Assembly (NCBI RefSeq): GCF_036013955.1
Contig: NZ_CP107903.1
Location: 3,348,001 to 3,412,000 of the forward strand
Source of the DNA: Streptomyces sp. NBC_00459
GTDB lineage: Bacteria; Actinomycetota; Actinomycetes; Streptomycetales; Streptomycetaceae
DNA length: 64,000 bases
Direction of reading: 5' to 3'
The notes beneath the pieces were generated by a model. The model saw only the letters and a list, made by a program, of their open reading frames with translations, was not told the origin of the DNA and searched no databases. Positions 20,101 to 25,088 of this stretch are shown here, piece after piece (position 1 is the stretch's first letter; each line of letters starts with the position of its first letter). Made by a program: the position numbers and the translations under genes.

Positions 20101-21692
20101 TGGCCGCCGTCCAGGCCGACGCCGAGCGGCAGTTGCCGCACCTCGCCGACACTCTCGGCGCGGCACGCCAGGCCTCGGGCGAGGGACTGGTGAGCGTCCC
20201 CCTCTCCTCCCTGGCCTCCACCCCGGCCCGGCGGCCCGGCCCGCTGCCGGCACCCCGGCCCGGCGCGCCGGAGCCGACGCGGTCCGGGACGATCCCTGCG
20301 CCTCCGGTCCCGCCCGTGAAGCCGCCCGCTCCTCCGACGGTGACCGGGAAGCCGCCCGCGCCACCGACCACTCCCCCACCGCCCCCATCACTCCCACCGC
20401 CCTCGCACGGGCAGTCACCCGGTGCGTCCTCGTCGGCGGCCGGGCCCTCGCCGAAGGCACGGAGCGGCAAACCGTCCTCCGGGCAGACCCCGGCCGGCGG
20501 CAGCCTGTTGCCCCCGGCCGGGGGTCGGCCCATCCGTACCGTGGCCAACGGCGAATGCCTGCTGTACGCGTTCCTCGCCAGTGATCCGCGGTACGTCCGC
20601 AGCCGCCTGCCCGGCCTGGCCGGCAACCGCCCCGGGGCCTTCCAGTGGCTGGCGGACACCGGCGGTGTGCGGAGCGACCTCCGGCGACGAGCGGAGGCGT
20701 ACTCCCACAACGGCACCCTGCGTCCGCATCCCCAGGCGGATCCCGTGATCGCGGCCATGCGGGAGTCCGTCCTGGACTATCTGGTCGGCGCGACGGGCAG
20801 CGGGCAGTTGCCGCACGAGATCATCGGTCAGCTCCGGCTGTCCACGACGCAGGAGTTCAGCGCCGGACTGCGGAAGACGAGCACGGCACAGTTGGTCGCG
20901 CTCGCCCGGTGGCACGGCATCGACGATCCCGCCGGACTGGACAGCCTCTCGGACGACGAACTGCGCGAGCGGCTGGAGTTCGCATACGCGACCAGCCCCG
21001 CCCAGCTCACCACCGATGAACTGGCCGGTCTTCTGAACGCGGTGCAGAACTGGGCACAGAGCTGGGAGTCGGCGTACGGAGAGGTCTTCCCGGCGCTCAC
21101 CGCCCATGCCTTCGGGGTCCGGATCGACGTGGCACGAACCCTCGCGCCAGGGCAGCGCCGCGTGGTCAGCAGTCTCGGGCCGCAGGACGGAGCCACTGCC
21201 GGGAACGTGGAGATCTTCTACAACGGCGTCAACCACTACGACGGCAGCGACGCGTCGGCCGACGGCACGGGAGCGCATGCCGACGACGCCGACCCCCTGT
21301 TGTCCGCGCTGCGCCACGCGGCGCCCGCCGCGCTCGCGGACTCGGGGATCGACACGGTGGGCGACCTCCGAGAACGGCTGATCCGTGGTGTCGATGACGG
21401 CGAGGTGCCCGCCGTGATGGTGCCGCGGCCGGCCGAAGGCCAGCGCCTTTCCGTTACGCGGCTCGAGGAACTCGGTGTGCTGCTCGACAACTCCCAGCGC
21501 ACCCAGGGAATCCTGCTCGGCGGTGACCTGCCCCTCAGTGATCTGACGCCGGTTCAGCGTCTCCGAGTGCTGCTCGGCGACCCCACCTACACGGACGCGG
21601 AGACACGGATGTCGGCGCTCCTGGCGATCTCCGTTCATCTGCTCGGCGCGAAGGTGGACGTGGTGGATTCGGACGCAGAGGTGACGCTCTAG
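5199..21692 (+). CDS. Giant multidomain type VII effector (5497 aa)
   Basis: The product is a predicted exported polymorphic-toxin-like protein of 5497 residues. Residues 1-350 are a helical, partly hydrophobic domain typical of large actinobacterial type VII effectors. Residues 350-880 are a Pro/Ser/Thr linker. Then follow an HExxH region (H1031), a Rossmann or GT-B-like region (about 1510-1880), an ART-like domain (1966-2197), a zincin-like domain (HEIAH at 2452-2456), a second ART-like domain (2648-2880), a long Ser/Thr/Gly-rich beta section (2950-4700), a coiled coil (4730-5000), a Pro-rich hinge and an OTU-like domain (about 5110-5360). Reading the whole translation I find a single cysteine, Cys5120, in that last domain. 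The GTG start directly follows the WXG-like gene; the leader has only GAAGGGGG about 13 nt upstream. No gene next to it is an obvious immunity gene. Domain names are my fold-level reading of motifs and have not been confirmed by any search. Confidence 0.85.
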   Translation: MEEINFPPDVRKMLFVLLGEQPLQARENLLWSSRNLYLAFQKALIRLRESARETIVKARDSLPPEVAEQYIQGLTMLIGEGYGNDPVQRLIDQLDDLADNQTDLSQKVQGSKWEIIAEIIMLIAELAILAALMAFTGGASVSQMFLARARSRFAILMIVDRLLRMTHLMPSLSEAVEEAIQTLAVRLAQIALNDGGRKPDGVDWGDVGKAAAFGALTGAFMGVFETFFKPFKNIFKNLMDDVLTKFKFNPDTLVFNGLKNGPGEIAGAFVVGGASEGLAEYIINGAFEGNWDFKWETFVGGGSSAVFELGAGLAAGGAGLYTYNKWFADNNVFNDHVNDLPGTKGPLGSGGDFGPSKSSTSAGPSSTTAGGGNTSLFTPGPLTPAPSTTTSNTLSSITPTPTPIPVPVPTQSGPLNTIADVASDLSTSNPSLSAPPPVTNPALNSPSPTTPTGSTTPSFAPPRTSDSSSAVTDYELTDTTTPDLDMDAVLNPDGVSTTPGSQDDVPQTTAPRAPGAGGTGGSADQETVRDGGRTDGELTSDSETVASPAPVSTSAGPQSAPNSPGAQGSPGPSQLTGQSGQPGQSGQANRPDQSEASPDQPDGSGSTGMADGAESPDVTEGPASAEGRDGASGSDSPRRLDGTSPGAHTPAPPPGGPGTVPPGLRTSSDSPARLDAELVEPPVGTGTTAGRDVPSAAQPGTTGRPTAPRGAQTPGAPLTGEATDPTVTPHAQDQDDQPGSAPQPPATDGTTPPAPTAPVRIPTNGTASPTPDPDPDLGLDGDRDSGYGSADDLDDVDTPDGGPSVVGNPAHADRPLADPDLPAPPVVVATSSTTATDSGDTTGTDGPTGAGTAVASATSPVRPEQWRGRQAGAPSAPLRTERFDPSADPLAQGPGRGKGTLGGRDTVIRVSIERVQADDGRWVRNLTLNLPVSFGEGFSADQLDDYQGSLRELLDTLVNDGPDPLPKSGDQLNLDLNFVHAPDHPEAIRLSRVDRPTDFDQFEFQLYAEDPALGPEENDRRRQVNATRALHELLHYAGLADRSLDPAFLFRRTRNAAVDSSGVMADPDTLPEPGLPAHYLRSIEDVTDSGPAVVDHPLTAPPVTTVSKNPADLLAPAHLRPAHPPSQASIGLSATSETADEIEELWTSAVEAQDGDADGILTLTVDGGSVTASDLIPLVLERIGAADRADEITVPKPGARLRAGAKHKVLLSYNTDGRRGTLSREIRIESAQSVAMASASAAQPGPATTSGPVFEPGITPAANQRKLEVGRRIGAALNALIEGGGQMSDVTGPAVLIGGALATVRFNSPRPVERLGFRLATEDVQQYADVVNQALAEHFPSPSGSSPNVLRADAGDPGTLSGTIDGVEVTIGPDGGLHDDPTEVRGHTVPSVLDSAVDTAFALAVGTDQRQRASALFDLLWMLGTQPGLDATLAEELVKRRGAQYAARPPVGGKSELTAQFSQVLGGLTGSKAARAALSAQWRSFGATPQDTDRLRGVLADLADVFRAGPAPYRALILTAGNFTGDMFGVATALALNPKLHLGVLTGPRHSDQLGPFIRRTLAAPVHAQYARAVAEIDADTTLSPAAHASELSALAAQRDADLRAQEERVHVLRTDEPHSLYTNTANGYQAIPYTEMSPPVPPGLRSIRLQKTTAYATSEVANLWGGRSQGRARMRAAWGLDSPRTDTRTDKMRGFLAARGVPEQGPYVVLWSRLSSRQEGEAHPQHDTGTEGMRQIIAGLPPTTKVIIAGDASRNGALRRLADSHDNVHDLTEFWNDDDWRQAFPDATREDQLQFFDHLVGVADGDLKHLGFRSGNLEAFALVGHQVRYLEESGNRQAKRMQTWHAPAIGYQRITLNQVPTLAGQWVVAKAAETGKETAVPWWSHLDRNDAEAKIRAQHKTAALAEFNIGNGRDWRGFTPLDLRAIRSYLDFAAEGTPATPATSTTPAVLASPPAAEETSAPATKMTPEVTAAFYRGYADHLFSDQGARDFDSVYYAFLDEQEILDQDLARHQKLLPQMAKFHDQLLAVEAEQAARATVIPHTGREPMRLYRKMAEAEAEAFLNAKDAKAGVADAMAYNRSDEYRKFFTTSLSHTDVFSNANAASDTEVVVEFTLPWNGYWNFVGSHGTPNQQDGAYRVRDSALVHQEQLRTGAAANFRSKEDVDAVVTDLTHHNVGIGHGNRKQFAALITGMRVLPADEVTRAAQDAREAARLERVRLAHELVQQKLDLARQRASVHGEPFGDYLATLDEVAWVPPADWSDLLGLNLDAVSVVEAVRPPEPDALVAALLALPTGELPRTLELLDPAHRRWLATHEPFVNGVRDSLSTAQFAQVAARLLVVVPGEVLRPVSARHETYAQTARLLRDKETTARLLESGAVVAVLPQDVPLTRMSSFNQLHEQVDEQSGRDLDNLRGATAGLTAAVPEENLLGETTAVGTSPHQAEGYSTATHEIAHLLHLAALTRADRDLIKQVYDAKKAREAAWRKAVKEGREPGPQVMWPDGVSQDLRGREAVNYSSRNEYEFFAQLSNAYLGTNHGTDRATGRPRNNGAEWVQAHEPRLLPLMRRLYGADPQAVHSTPANPVAATKADNAVYEYFRAFMDGIEGVPEPAADSEVRSRTATASSAPSADPDSITGVHAAPSGPARRITADAMEAYFRAYTDFFESDDAAADFNSGYYVFADSQSVLTDRLAMHESLANRMRAFHDELVRIRDEQATRPTVIARTGGEPAKLYRKMSAEEAAQILDARTPAAGITAAMAYNRSDEYRKFFTTSLSHTHVFSNANAASGSDSEVVLEFTLPWNSYWAFAGQFGTPNQQAGAYQIRDSALIHQERLRTGPGANFRSAQDVDAVVTDRTHHNIGIGHGNAREFASLVTARRQVPPAEVAQAAADAADDALRARRPGIDALIQQQVAPLRQREAEAAAVTLHPAPLSAPERTDQTSGIWTTPPSVFVQNYGAQHDGNVGLVHVEPLPAGVVGGLHDQVLTTLGVPGPVADDHPVLVQLRDRLSAEELARELPYLRSSGGLSITVVHEGRERTVDVRLALRDPVRSERYGSNSVTDPEGRVERRAQGTQESSGTAASGTIRAIPVPWSGSFPLAAAGPVRAIDAALSLTLTHNQFSSSTTVTNVVQTMTAQRSNELSQPFEFSGQWEVRLDSPPLAPPPASPPASPRTPPGGWSPPRSHGPVTIWFPEHLAVDHEGELPEPAGLDDLPVWGVDTVREPGRLLSEVRQSFGTELAALSESSDAELRTFLSEQVLRGTLPLQRGRGLFSPVLLDGDGNAIGMLKLTTVVEPVEPAHRSLDGKINLEAHVTQTVKVDSSAKLTSGVAFDGSVGPGFTGDHARGHARATSVVSGSFVGKAGVKLQTNSALAAGGSASMTHSMRSNRSHLLGPVRVTHQVTLIRARGGSTSHDFGPWDAGMHLRILSKADAVGQEHAPGEGLRELPDELENLRSLGMSAAPLAVTGTEPLFERAEVWLRERGFLPPTGPTPGTLFDEETAKAQLMNLRRFEQARSEVGLRASVDAMLDGGQALWFDRPTRTGGTRRVQLRLSAFRDTGPGTGTRHRRTLPDVQNMGISSFSIGGTESSGYSYGWQAGFGGGVAGPVGGDRPWSLGGSGDYTYARGTAHTSTVGAGVNQDQFFIGSGQAAEVFEVPAQLALDLYEGPGTEPAVRFADPGRHPDDDVSASAPTDIERPAEPERPVVRTVAGQLTLLVPHHRTVEPGQPRETPPGHSVRLADADDHARLAMTGPDGNPLPGVVRLPDDAIMDVVHGSAALLDAFGQAVTNTYPGHPERGLLDQAWDTVAAYVPGKVASATAPARDWASEALAGPDVMDQSTPLTEALRTALGPANLVARAHQIFKGGYVIEGLTLPGLGADHEFSVELQGFLHDPEHLQSAKQYLETDVGATDTATQQVTASRSHGGAVAAMAQQRPVKVPAGAAKPEPSARFNPSGRYGFTHRTDDTHTLGSSTGVTRTPTESGTQHRVRSGATILMTVRHGRRNVIGNPLGLGSAEPVTVAVELPSAAQFLLTDPQLARDAAWLEGIEGLTVPERPEPTLPLPDRFARTGEPGLAGVLSVKQLGGGPDGRAERRDRLRSELTALVEREAPGSTTPGRASYLPGVRARIADITMPTSLRALPGRGPHGVQRFHFRHVAKGGARLVEVTLRARPVQDTAGLRTVRGRPAGAGTGQEQVHIHAPANTSSAVSETRQHSGTLNPTTRYPRPADDTRTDRTGPALAVAGVRTDTSKVSASAEDRFWMRTDNAADFDVEYEYVASVRSQLVTDWPLDVPGGLIEGGVLAWYDSDAAGGLSDWLSRTLHGRPARTVSVPAEVTLRFTGSEAADPPESTTPVPAAVSDVHPSLAPPGADGRRVTDGQRLVPTGPTPVFHFNGYPQLAQALRTVAPRPASAWQSSEASGSAEASAVRIGELIQAGRISLDAPRAATGLTDTLPGTYPLESDPGTPPALRITLHNPRRITDAGDVTLDRLRLPTTAASTSLATGTTAAAVIQAAYDAGGDGRNIVGVGVALLAQQPITQGQGSAGAATRREWFKTGGSAVPADGRGVRSYETMTDVVITVDGPEGTRYVTGSAELRLPERDVLGYGITDARADPQIYDLRSMLADEPSADLRDWTTHPLTDLPGALADRLDPQDPAAQIWLAPGPDPDGSLLGRALYAASRTAVLADRPVELVLRTDDGLRHWRFAATGGLTSTDADTTDAWTDLAARITAHADAARAQADARRRESDLRGPQAESRGALTTARGDLDTATTAHTDARAALGVAETELTDAGAALASARAQRDHWESEGRKLSTELLALPGRISEVQQRESAASGEARAAGAFLEHIDRQETGTVPEARAREARERARKADERLARVQGELSGLRADQVRVQGELNTARGRARTAADLLPGLERTVADATSEAAGAKTRLDTAAEKLTTATGDHDAVRDRLRSLNRDIVLALKDQADLAAVQADAERQLPHLADTLGAARQASGEGLVSVPLSSLASTPARRPGPLPAPRPGAPEPTRSGTIPAPPVPPVKPPAPPTVTGKPPAPPTTPPPPPSLPPPSHGQSPGASSSAAGPSPKARSGKPSSGQTPAGGSLLPPAGGRPIRTVANGECLLYAFLASDPRYVRSRLPGLAGNRPGAFQWLADTGGVRSDLRRRAEAYSHNGTLRPHPQADPVIAAMRESVLDYLVGATGSGQLPHEIIGQLRLSTTQEFSAGLRKTSTAQLVALARWHGIDDPAGLDSLSDDELRERLEFAYATSPAQLTTDELAGLLNAVQNWAQSWESAYGEVFPALTAHAFGVRIDVARTLAPGQRRVVSSLGPQDGATAGNVEIFYNGVNHYDGSDASADGTGAHADDADPLLSALRHAAPAALADSGIDTVGDLRERLIRGVDDGEVPAVMVPRPAEGQRLSVTRLEELGVLLDNSQRTQGILLGGDLPLSDLTPVQRLRVLLGDPTYTDAETRMSALLAISVHLLGAKVDVVDSDAEVTL
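7912..8457 (+). other. Domain: HExxH metallopeptidase-like region
   Basis: Residues 905-1087 of the giant protein form an alpha/beta region with HELLH at 1031-1035, followed by DPAFLFRR and a short acidic loop. The zinc-binding motif is visible. A third ligand is not obvious, so this could be a peptidase or a degenerate relative. Confidence 0.45.
9735..10830 (+). other. Domain: possible GT-B-like region
   Basis: Residues 1513-1878 alternate beta strands and helices. The segment YVVLWSRLS, a strand ending in KVIIAGDAS, and HLGFRSGNLEAFALVG resemble the C-terminal nucleotide-sugar half of GT-B glycosyltransferases. This is a weak reading, and another Rossmann-type fold is equally possible. Confidence 0.3.
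11095..11790 (+). other. Domain: ART-like copy 1
   Basis: Residues 1966-2197. Helical lead-in, then LYRKM (R2053), FFTTSLSH (T2090-T2091-S2092) and NANAAS, then ALVHQEQLRTG. The order Arg, Ser/Thr-Thr-Ser and a late Gln/Glu motif matches the R-S-E layout of ADP-ribosyltransferases. The last motif is the least certain. Confidence 0.5.
12258..12915 (+). other. Domain: zincin-like (HEIAH) protease
   Basis: Residues 2354-2572. HEIAH at 2452-2456 is followed 68-72 residues later by NEYEFFAQ, which offers Glu2522 or Glu2524 as the third zinc ligand. This is the gluzincin arrangement seen in lethal-factor-like toxin domains. It lies exactly between the two ART-like copies. Confidence 0.55.
13140..13840 (+). 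other. Domain: ART-like copy 2
   Basis: Residues 2648-2880. It repeats copy 1 with LYRKM (R2735) and FFTTSLSH (T2772). The distance from the Arg to the first Thr is 37 residues in both copies. Blocks such as AMAYNRSDEYRKFF are identical, so this is a recent intragenic duplication. It ends in IHQERLRTG. Confidence 0.5.
14500..18070 (+). other. Region: Ser/Thr/Gly-rich beta repeats
   Basis: At least five segments (about 14500-14660, 15120-15440, 15920-16160, 16930-17230 and 17790-18070) share alternating small and polar residues followed by a strand ending in a hydrophobic stretch. They suggest repeated beta modules, such as stalk or pore-forming elements, that carry the C-terminal domain. No family is recognised. 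Confidence 0.35.
19387..20190 (+). other. Region: coiled coil before the C-terminal domain
   Basis: Residues 4730-5000 of the giant protein are a long Ala/Arg/Asp/Glu/Leu helical repeat with heptad spacing. A Pro-rich hinge (about 5000-5105, many PPAPP-type units) then separates it from the OTU-like domain. Confidence 0.7.
20521..21250 (+). other. Domain: OTU-like cysteine peptidase
   Basis: Residues 5108-5350. NGECLLYAF places Cys5120 as in the OTU block D-G-x-C-L-F-x-A. A strand ending NGVNHYDG places His5346 as in the OTU C-terminal HY block. Cys5120 is the only cysteine in 5497 residues. The insert between the two blocks is helical. A catalytic Asp in the first block is replaced by Asn-Gly-Glu. 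Confidence 0.5.
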
Positions 21693-21905
21693 GTAATGTT
21701 GACCCTCCCCCCGAACGTTTGTGTCACACGCGTTCAGGTCACCGGGAGGGACCTGCGGTCGGATGTCTGCGCGGCAGGCAGTCGACCGACGAGTTGTGTG
21801 ACGAACGGTTCGAAGGGTGGTAAGCGTCTTGTCTTCCGGAGCACATGCCATGGCGACCGGCGCGCTGGAGCGTGCCGCGATGGCCTCGGCCGACGGGAGC
21901 CGAAC

Positions 21906-24900
21906 GTGAGCCGCTGGAGCGGCGCCCTCGGCCGGCGCCGCGGTGGCCGGCCGGCGGCGGACACGGGACGGGCGGCGCCCCCCGGCGTCGGGGTGGGCGA
22001 GCCCGCCGAGCGGGTCCTCCTTGAGGACCACGACGGCCTGTTCCTCCTGCGCCCGTCCTCGGACGAGACCCTGGACCCGACCGATGTCGCCGACCTGGCC
22101 CGCACGCTGCACCCGGGGAGCGGCACCGTCACGATCGTCGCCACCGTCCCGGGCGGTGCGGCGGGGGCGCTGTGGCCTCGGCTGAGCGAGTTGCTCGACA
22201 CCCTGTGCGCGGAGGACACCCGGTCCGTACGCCTGGTGATGGCCGGTGCCGGGGACGACCGCCCGGAGCGGCCCGCCCTGGCCCGTCGTATCGCGGACGC
22301 CTGGGAACTGGTGGTCGAGGCCCCCGACGGGCACGTACTGGTGGTGCCGGGCGGCTCGGTGTTCGTACCTCCCGGTGACGGTGGCTGGTGGCGGTTCGCG
22401 CCCGGAGAGCAACCGGAACTGCTCGGTCCGCGCACCCCTGCCCCCGACTGGCAGTCGGGGGTGCATCGGGTGCCCGCCCGGATGACGGACGGGTGTGTGG
22501 TGGACCGGATCCCGGCGGGTCTGCTGATCCGTCCGGCCGAGGCGACCGCGTCCCGGCCCGGGGACGTTTTCCACGCCATACCGGTCGACCAGCAGCGTCC
22601 CGCCGTGGTCGTCGGCGTGCCGTGGGGCGAGGACGTCGCCGCGTCCGAGGTCGCCGAACTCCTCATCACCCTGCCGGCCGAGGTGCGGTCCCGGGTCCGG
22701 CTCGCCCCGGGCGGGCGGCGTGATGTGCTGCGGCTCGGCCAGTCGGTTGCCTGGATGCTGAAGGCAGAGGTCGAGGTCACCACAGGGCTGCCGTTGTTCG
22801 CCACCGAAAGTCCGCTGGGTTCGTACGGTGTCCGTTCGGTGCTGGTCGGCGCGGACGGGACGCCGGTGTGGGTGCCGTTCGTGGACTCCGTGCTGTGTCC
22901 GCCCTCCGGGGACGCCGACAACCCTCCGCCGCCCCGGCTGCTCCACTGGGCACCGCCCCTGGAGGAGCTGGAGAAGATCGGGGGTGCCGAGGAGGGTGTG
23001 GTCCTGCTCTCCGACCGGTGGCAGGCCACGGCGACCCGGGCCGGACTGTGGGTGGGCTCCCGTGACGGCGCCCCGCCGCCGAACAGTGTGCACCCGGTGA
23101 GCGGCGACGGTCCGGTCATCGAGATCGGCCGTCCGGGCGAGCGCCTCGACTCCTCGCTGTGGCCGGTCCTGTCCCGCCTCCTCGAAACCCTCGCCCCCGC
23201 CCTGCGCGAGCGCGCGGCCCTCCAGGTGCACGCCACCCCGCTCGACGGCGGCCGGGCGCTGCGTACCCTGGCGGCCGAACAGGGCCTGCGCGTCATCCGT
23301 TTCGCCAAGCCCCAGGCACCGCGTCCGATGCCGCGGAGCGGCTCGCCGGTGCGACCGCAGGCAACTCCGGCGCCCCCAGCCCCCGTCCCAGCTCCCGCCC
23401 CGGGCCCTCGTCCGGTGACGGCCGGTGGGCCTCCGCCTGCGGCACGCCCCGACTCACAGCAGGGCGGCGAACACGGCCCCCAGGCCGCCACGGCAACGGG
23501 CGCGACCAGCCCTCCGGTCACGCCGACGCCACACCGCACACCTGCCACCGGGAGCGACGGACCTGCCTCCCGGCCGGAACACCGGCCCACCACGCCACCC
23601 CCCGCCCACCCGGACCCGGAACAGGGCGAGCCCGGCGGCCCTGACCGCACGACAGGAGCGGCCTCAGACCCGGGCAGCCCATCTACCGCGCCGACACCAC
23701 GCCAGGCACCTGCCACCGGGAACGACGGCCCTGGTCCCCGACCGGACCAGGAGCCCTCGTCGCCGCCCACCGGCCACCCCCCGACAGCCACCACGACAAC
23801 GGACCCGGCCGCCCCTACGACCACGCCGACACCGCGCCGAGCACCTGCCACCAGCGGCGACGAACCTGCTTCCCGACCGGAACCCGAAGCACCAGCACCA
23901 GCACCAGCACCAGCACCAGCACCAGCCACCCTCCGCCCGGAGCCGAACCCGGTCGAGCCCGCCCGCCCGGGCCGTACGACGGGTGGGGCCGCGGCTCCGG
24001 AGATGCCTCCGGCCGCGCACCCGCTTCGCCGGGAGGAGGCCGGGTCCTCGGTGAGCGGGTCCCGGCCGGAGCCCGCGCCCCGTGAAGGCGACCGCGGGAC
24101 AACCGGTCCGCCGCCGAGGACCTCGGCGCCGCCCTCGGCCCCCGAACCCCCGCGCGAGCCCAGCTCGTCCGGGCCCCCACGCCGTCCGGCGACCGGACTG
24201 CCGCTGCCCGCGGTACCGGTGTCGCCACGGCACCAGAGCACGGAGGAGGAACGGCGCTCCTTCCGTGCGCTGGCGGACACCGAGTGGGAGCGGCACAGCG
24301 CGGCGGTGAACCGGGCCCTGGCCGGGATGCCGACGTTGCGCGGGGCCGCCCAGGAGGCGGCCCGTGCCGATTTGATCGCCGTGCGAATGTACCTCCGGAA
24401 CGGCGAAGGACCCCTGAACCACCGGGAGTTGACCCGGTCACTGAGGGACGGGGAGAGCCGGCTGCTGCCGTACGCCGCCTGCCTCGCATCCGGACTCGGA
24501 CGGCTGCCGTCGTACCGGGGCGCGGTACTGTGCGGCCCCGGCGGCACACCGGACCACGGGGAGCTGCGGCCGGGCACGGTACTGCGGGACCCGGCACCGC
24601 TGAGCGGCCTGCCGCTGGACCCGGCCGGGAAGAACCGGGCGGCGGGCGTGGGTTACGCGATCTGGTCGATCACCGGGCGCCGGGTGCGCCAACTGCTGGA
24701 CTCCGGCGAGGAGATCGTCTTCACCCCCGGTACCCCTTTCAGGGTCCTCGACGTACGGACCGAGGGCACCACCCCCTTGGTCCTGCTCCGGCAGCTCCCC
24801 GACCTGAACATGACGTCCGGAGTACTGGAGGACGCCGACCACACAGCCCTGGAACGGCTTCAGCACGCCCTGACCGACCGCACGTCACCGGGCCCTGGCG

Positions 24901-24941
24901 AGTGGTCCGAACGATGTTCGGGGCCGATCGGCGAGTACTGA
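21906..24941 (+). CDS. Large protein with degenerate ART-like C-terminus
   Basis: I chose the GTG at 21906 (GGGAG 6 nt upstream). The frame is open back to an ATG at 21696, but that extension is rich in Cys and Arg, has no good ribosome site and looks like leader DNA. The 1011-residue product has an N-terminal region (1-460) made of three similar beta-rich blocks, a Pro/Ala/Thr-rich linker (470-780) and a C-terminal domain (780-1011). That domain follows the ADP-ribosyltransferase layout: a GL-x-LP-x-YRGAV block, an IWSIT block and an EEIVFTPGTPFRVL block. The usual Arg after the first block is Cys876 and the first Glu of the E-x-E motif is Gly, so it is probably not an active transferase. 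It starts 213 nt after the giant effector and may be its binding partner, a secreted co-effector or an immunity-type decoy. Confidence 0.7.
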   Translation: MSRWSGALGRRRGGRPAADTGRAAPPGVGVGEPAERVLLEDHDGLFLLRPSSDETLDPTDVADLARTLHPGSGTVTIVATVPGGAAGALWPRLSELLDTLCAEDTRSVRLVMAGAGDDRPERPALARRIADAWELVVEAPDGHVLVVPGGSVFVPPGDGGWWRFAPGEQPELLGPRTPAPDWQSGVHRVPARMTDGCVVDRIPAGLLIRPAEATASRPGDVFHAIPVDQQRPAVVVGVPWGEDVAASEVAELLITLPAEVRSRVRLAPGGRRDVLRLGQSVAWMLKAEVEVTTGLPLFATESPLGSYGVRSVLVGADGTPVWVPFVDSVLCPPSGDADNPPPPRLLHWAPPLEELEKIGGAEEGVVLLSDRWQATATRAGLWVGSRDGAPPPNSVHPVSGDGPVIEIGRPGERLDSSLWPVLSRLLETLAPALRERAALQVHATPLDGGRALRTLAAEQGLRVIRFAKPQAPRPMPRSGSPVRPQATPAPPAPVPAPAPGPRPVTAGGPPPAARPDSQQGGEHGPQAATATGATSPPVTPTPHRTPATGSDGPASRPEHRPTTPPPAHPDPEQGEPGGPDRTTGAASDPGSPSTAPTPRQAPATGNDGPGPRPDQEPSSPPTGHPPTATTTTDPAAPTTTPTPRRAPATSGDEPASRPEPEAPAPAPAPAPAPATLRPEPNPVEPARPGRTTGGAAAPEMPPAAHPLRREEAGSSVSGSRPEPAPREGDRGTTGPPPRTSAPPSAPEPPREPSSSGPPRRPATGLPLPAVPVSPRHQSTEEERRSFRALADTEWERHSAAVNRALAGMPTLRGAAQEAARADLIAVRMYLRNGEGPLNHRELTRSLRDGESRLLPYAACLASGLGRLPSYRGAVLCGPGGTPDHGELRPGTVLRDPAPLSGLPLDPAGKNRAAGVGYAIWSITGRRVRQLLDSGEEIVFTPGTPFRVLDVRTEGTTPLVLLRQLPDLNMTSGVLEDADHTALERLQHALTDRTSPGPGEWSERCSGPIGEY
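23879..23927 (+). repeat. Hexanucleotide repeat encoding Pro-Ala
   Basis: About six ACCAGC/CACCAG units in tandem encode an (Ala-Pro)n run inside the linker of the ART-like protein. Slippage here would change linker length in steps of two residues without a frameshift. Confidence 0.7.
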
Positions 24942-25088
24942 ACCCGGGGCGGGACGCCATACACCCGAGCACGTCAACTACCCGATAGCAAAACCCGGTT
25001 ACCCCGGCCGACCACACCTCCGAGGTCAGGTCGGGGACTACTGGGACCAGATGGATGGACGACTTGTCCTGATGAGAGGAACGACTGG

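Noticed and set aside
21696..21905. 70-codon N-terminal extension of the degenerate ART protein
   Set aside because: Cys/Arg-rich composition unlike the rest, no ribosome site at the ATG, and a better GTG at 21906 with GGGAG upstream. Treated as leader DNA.
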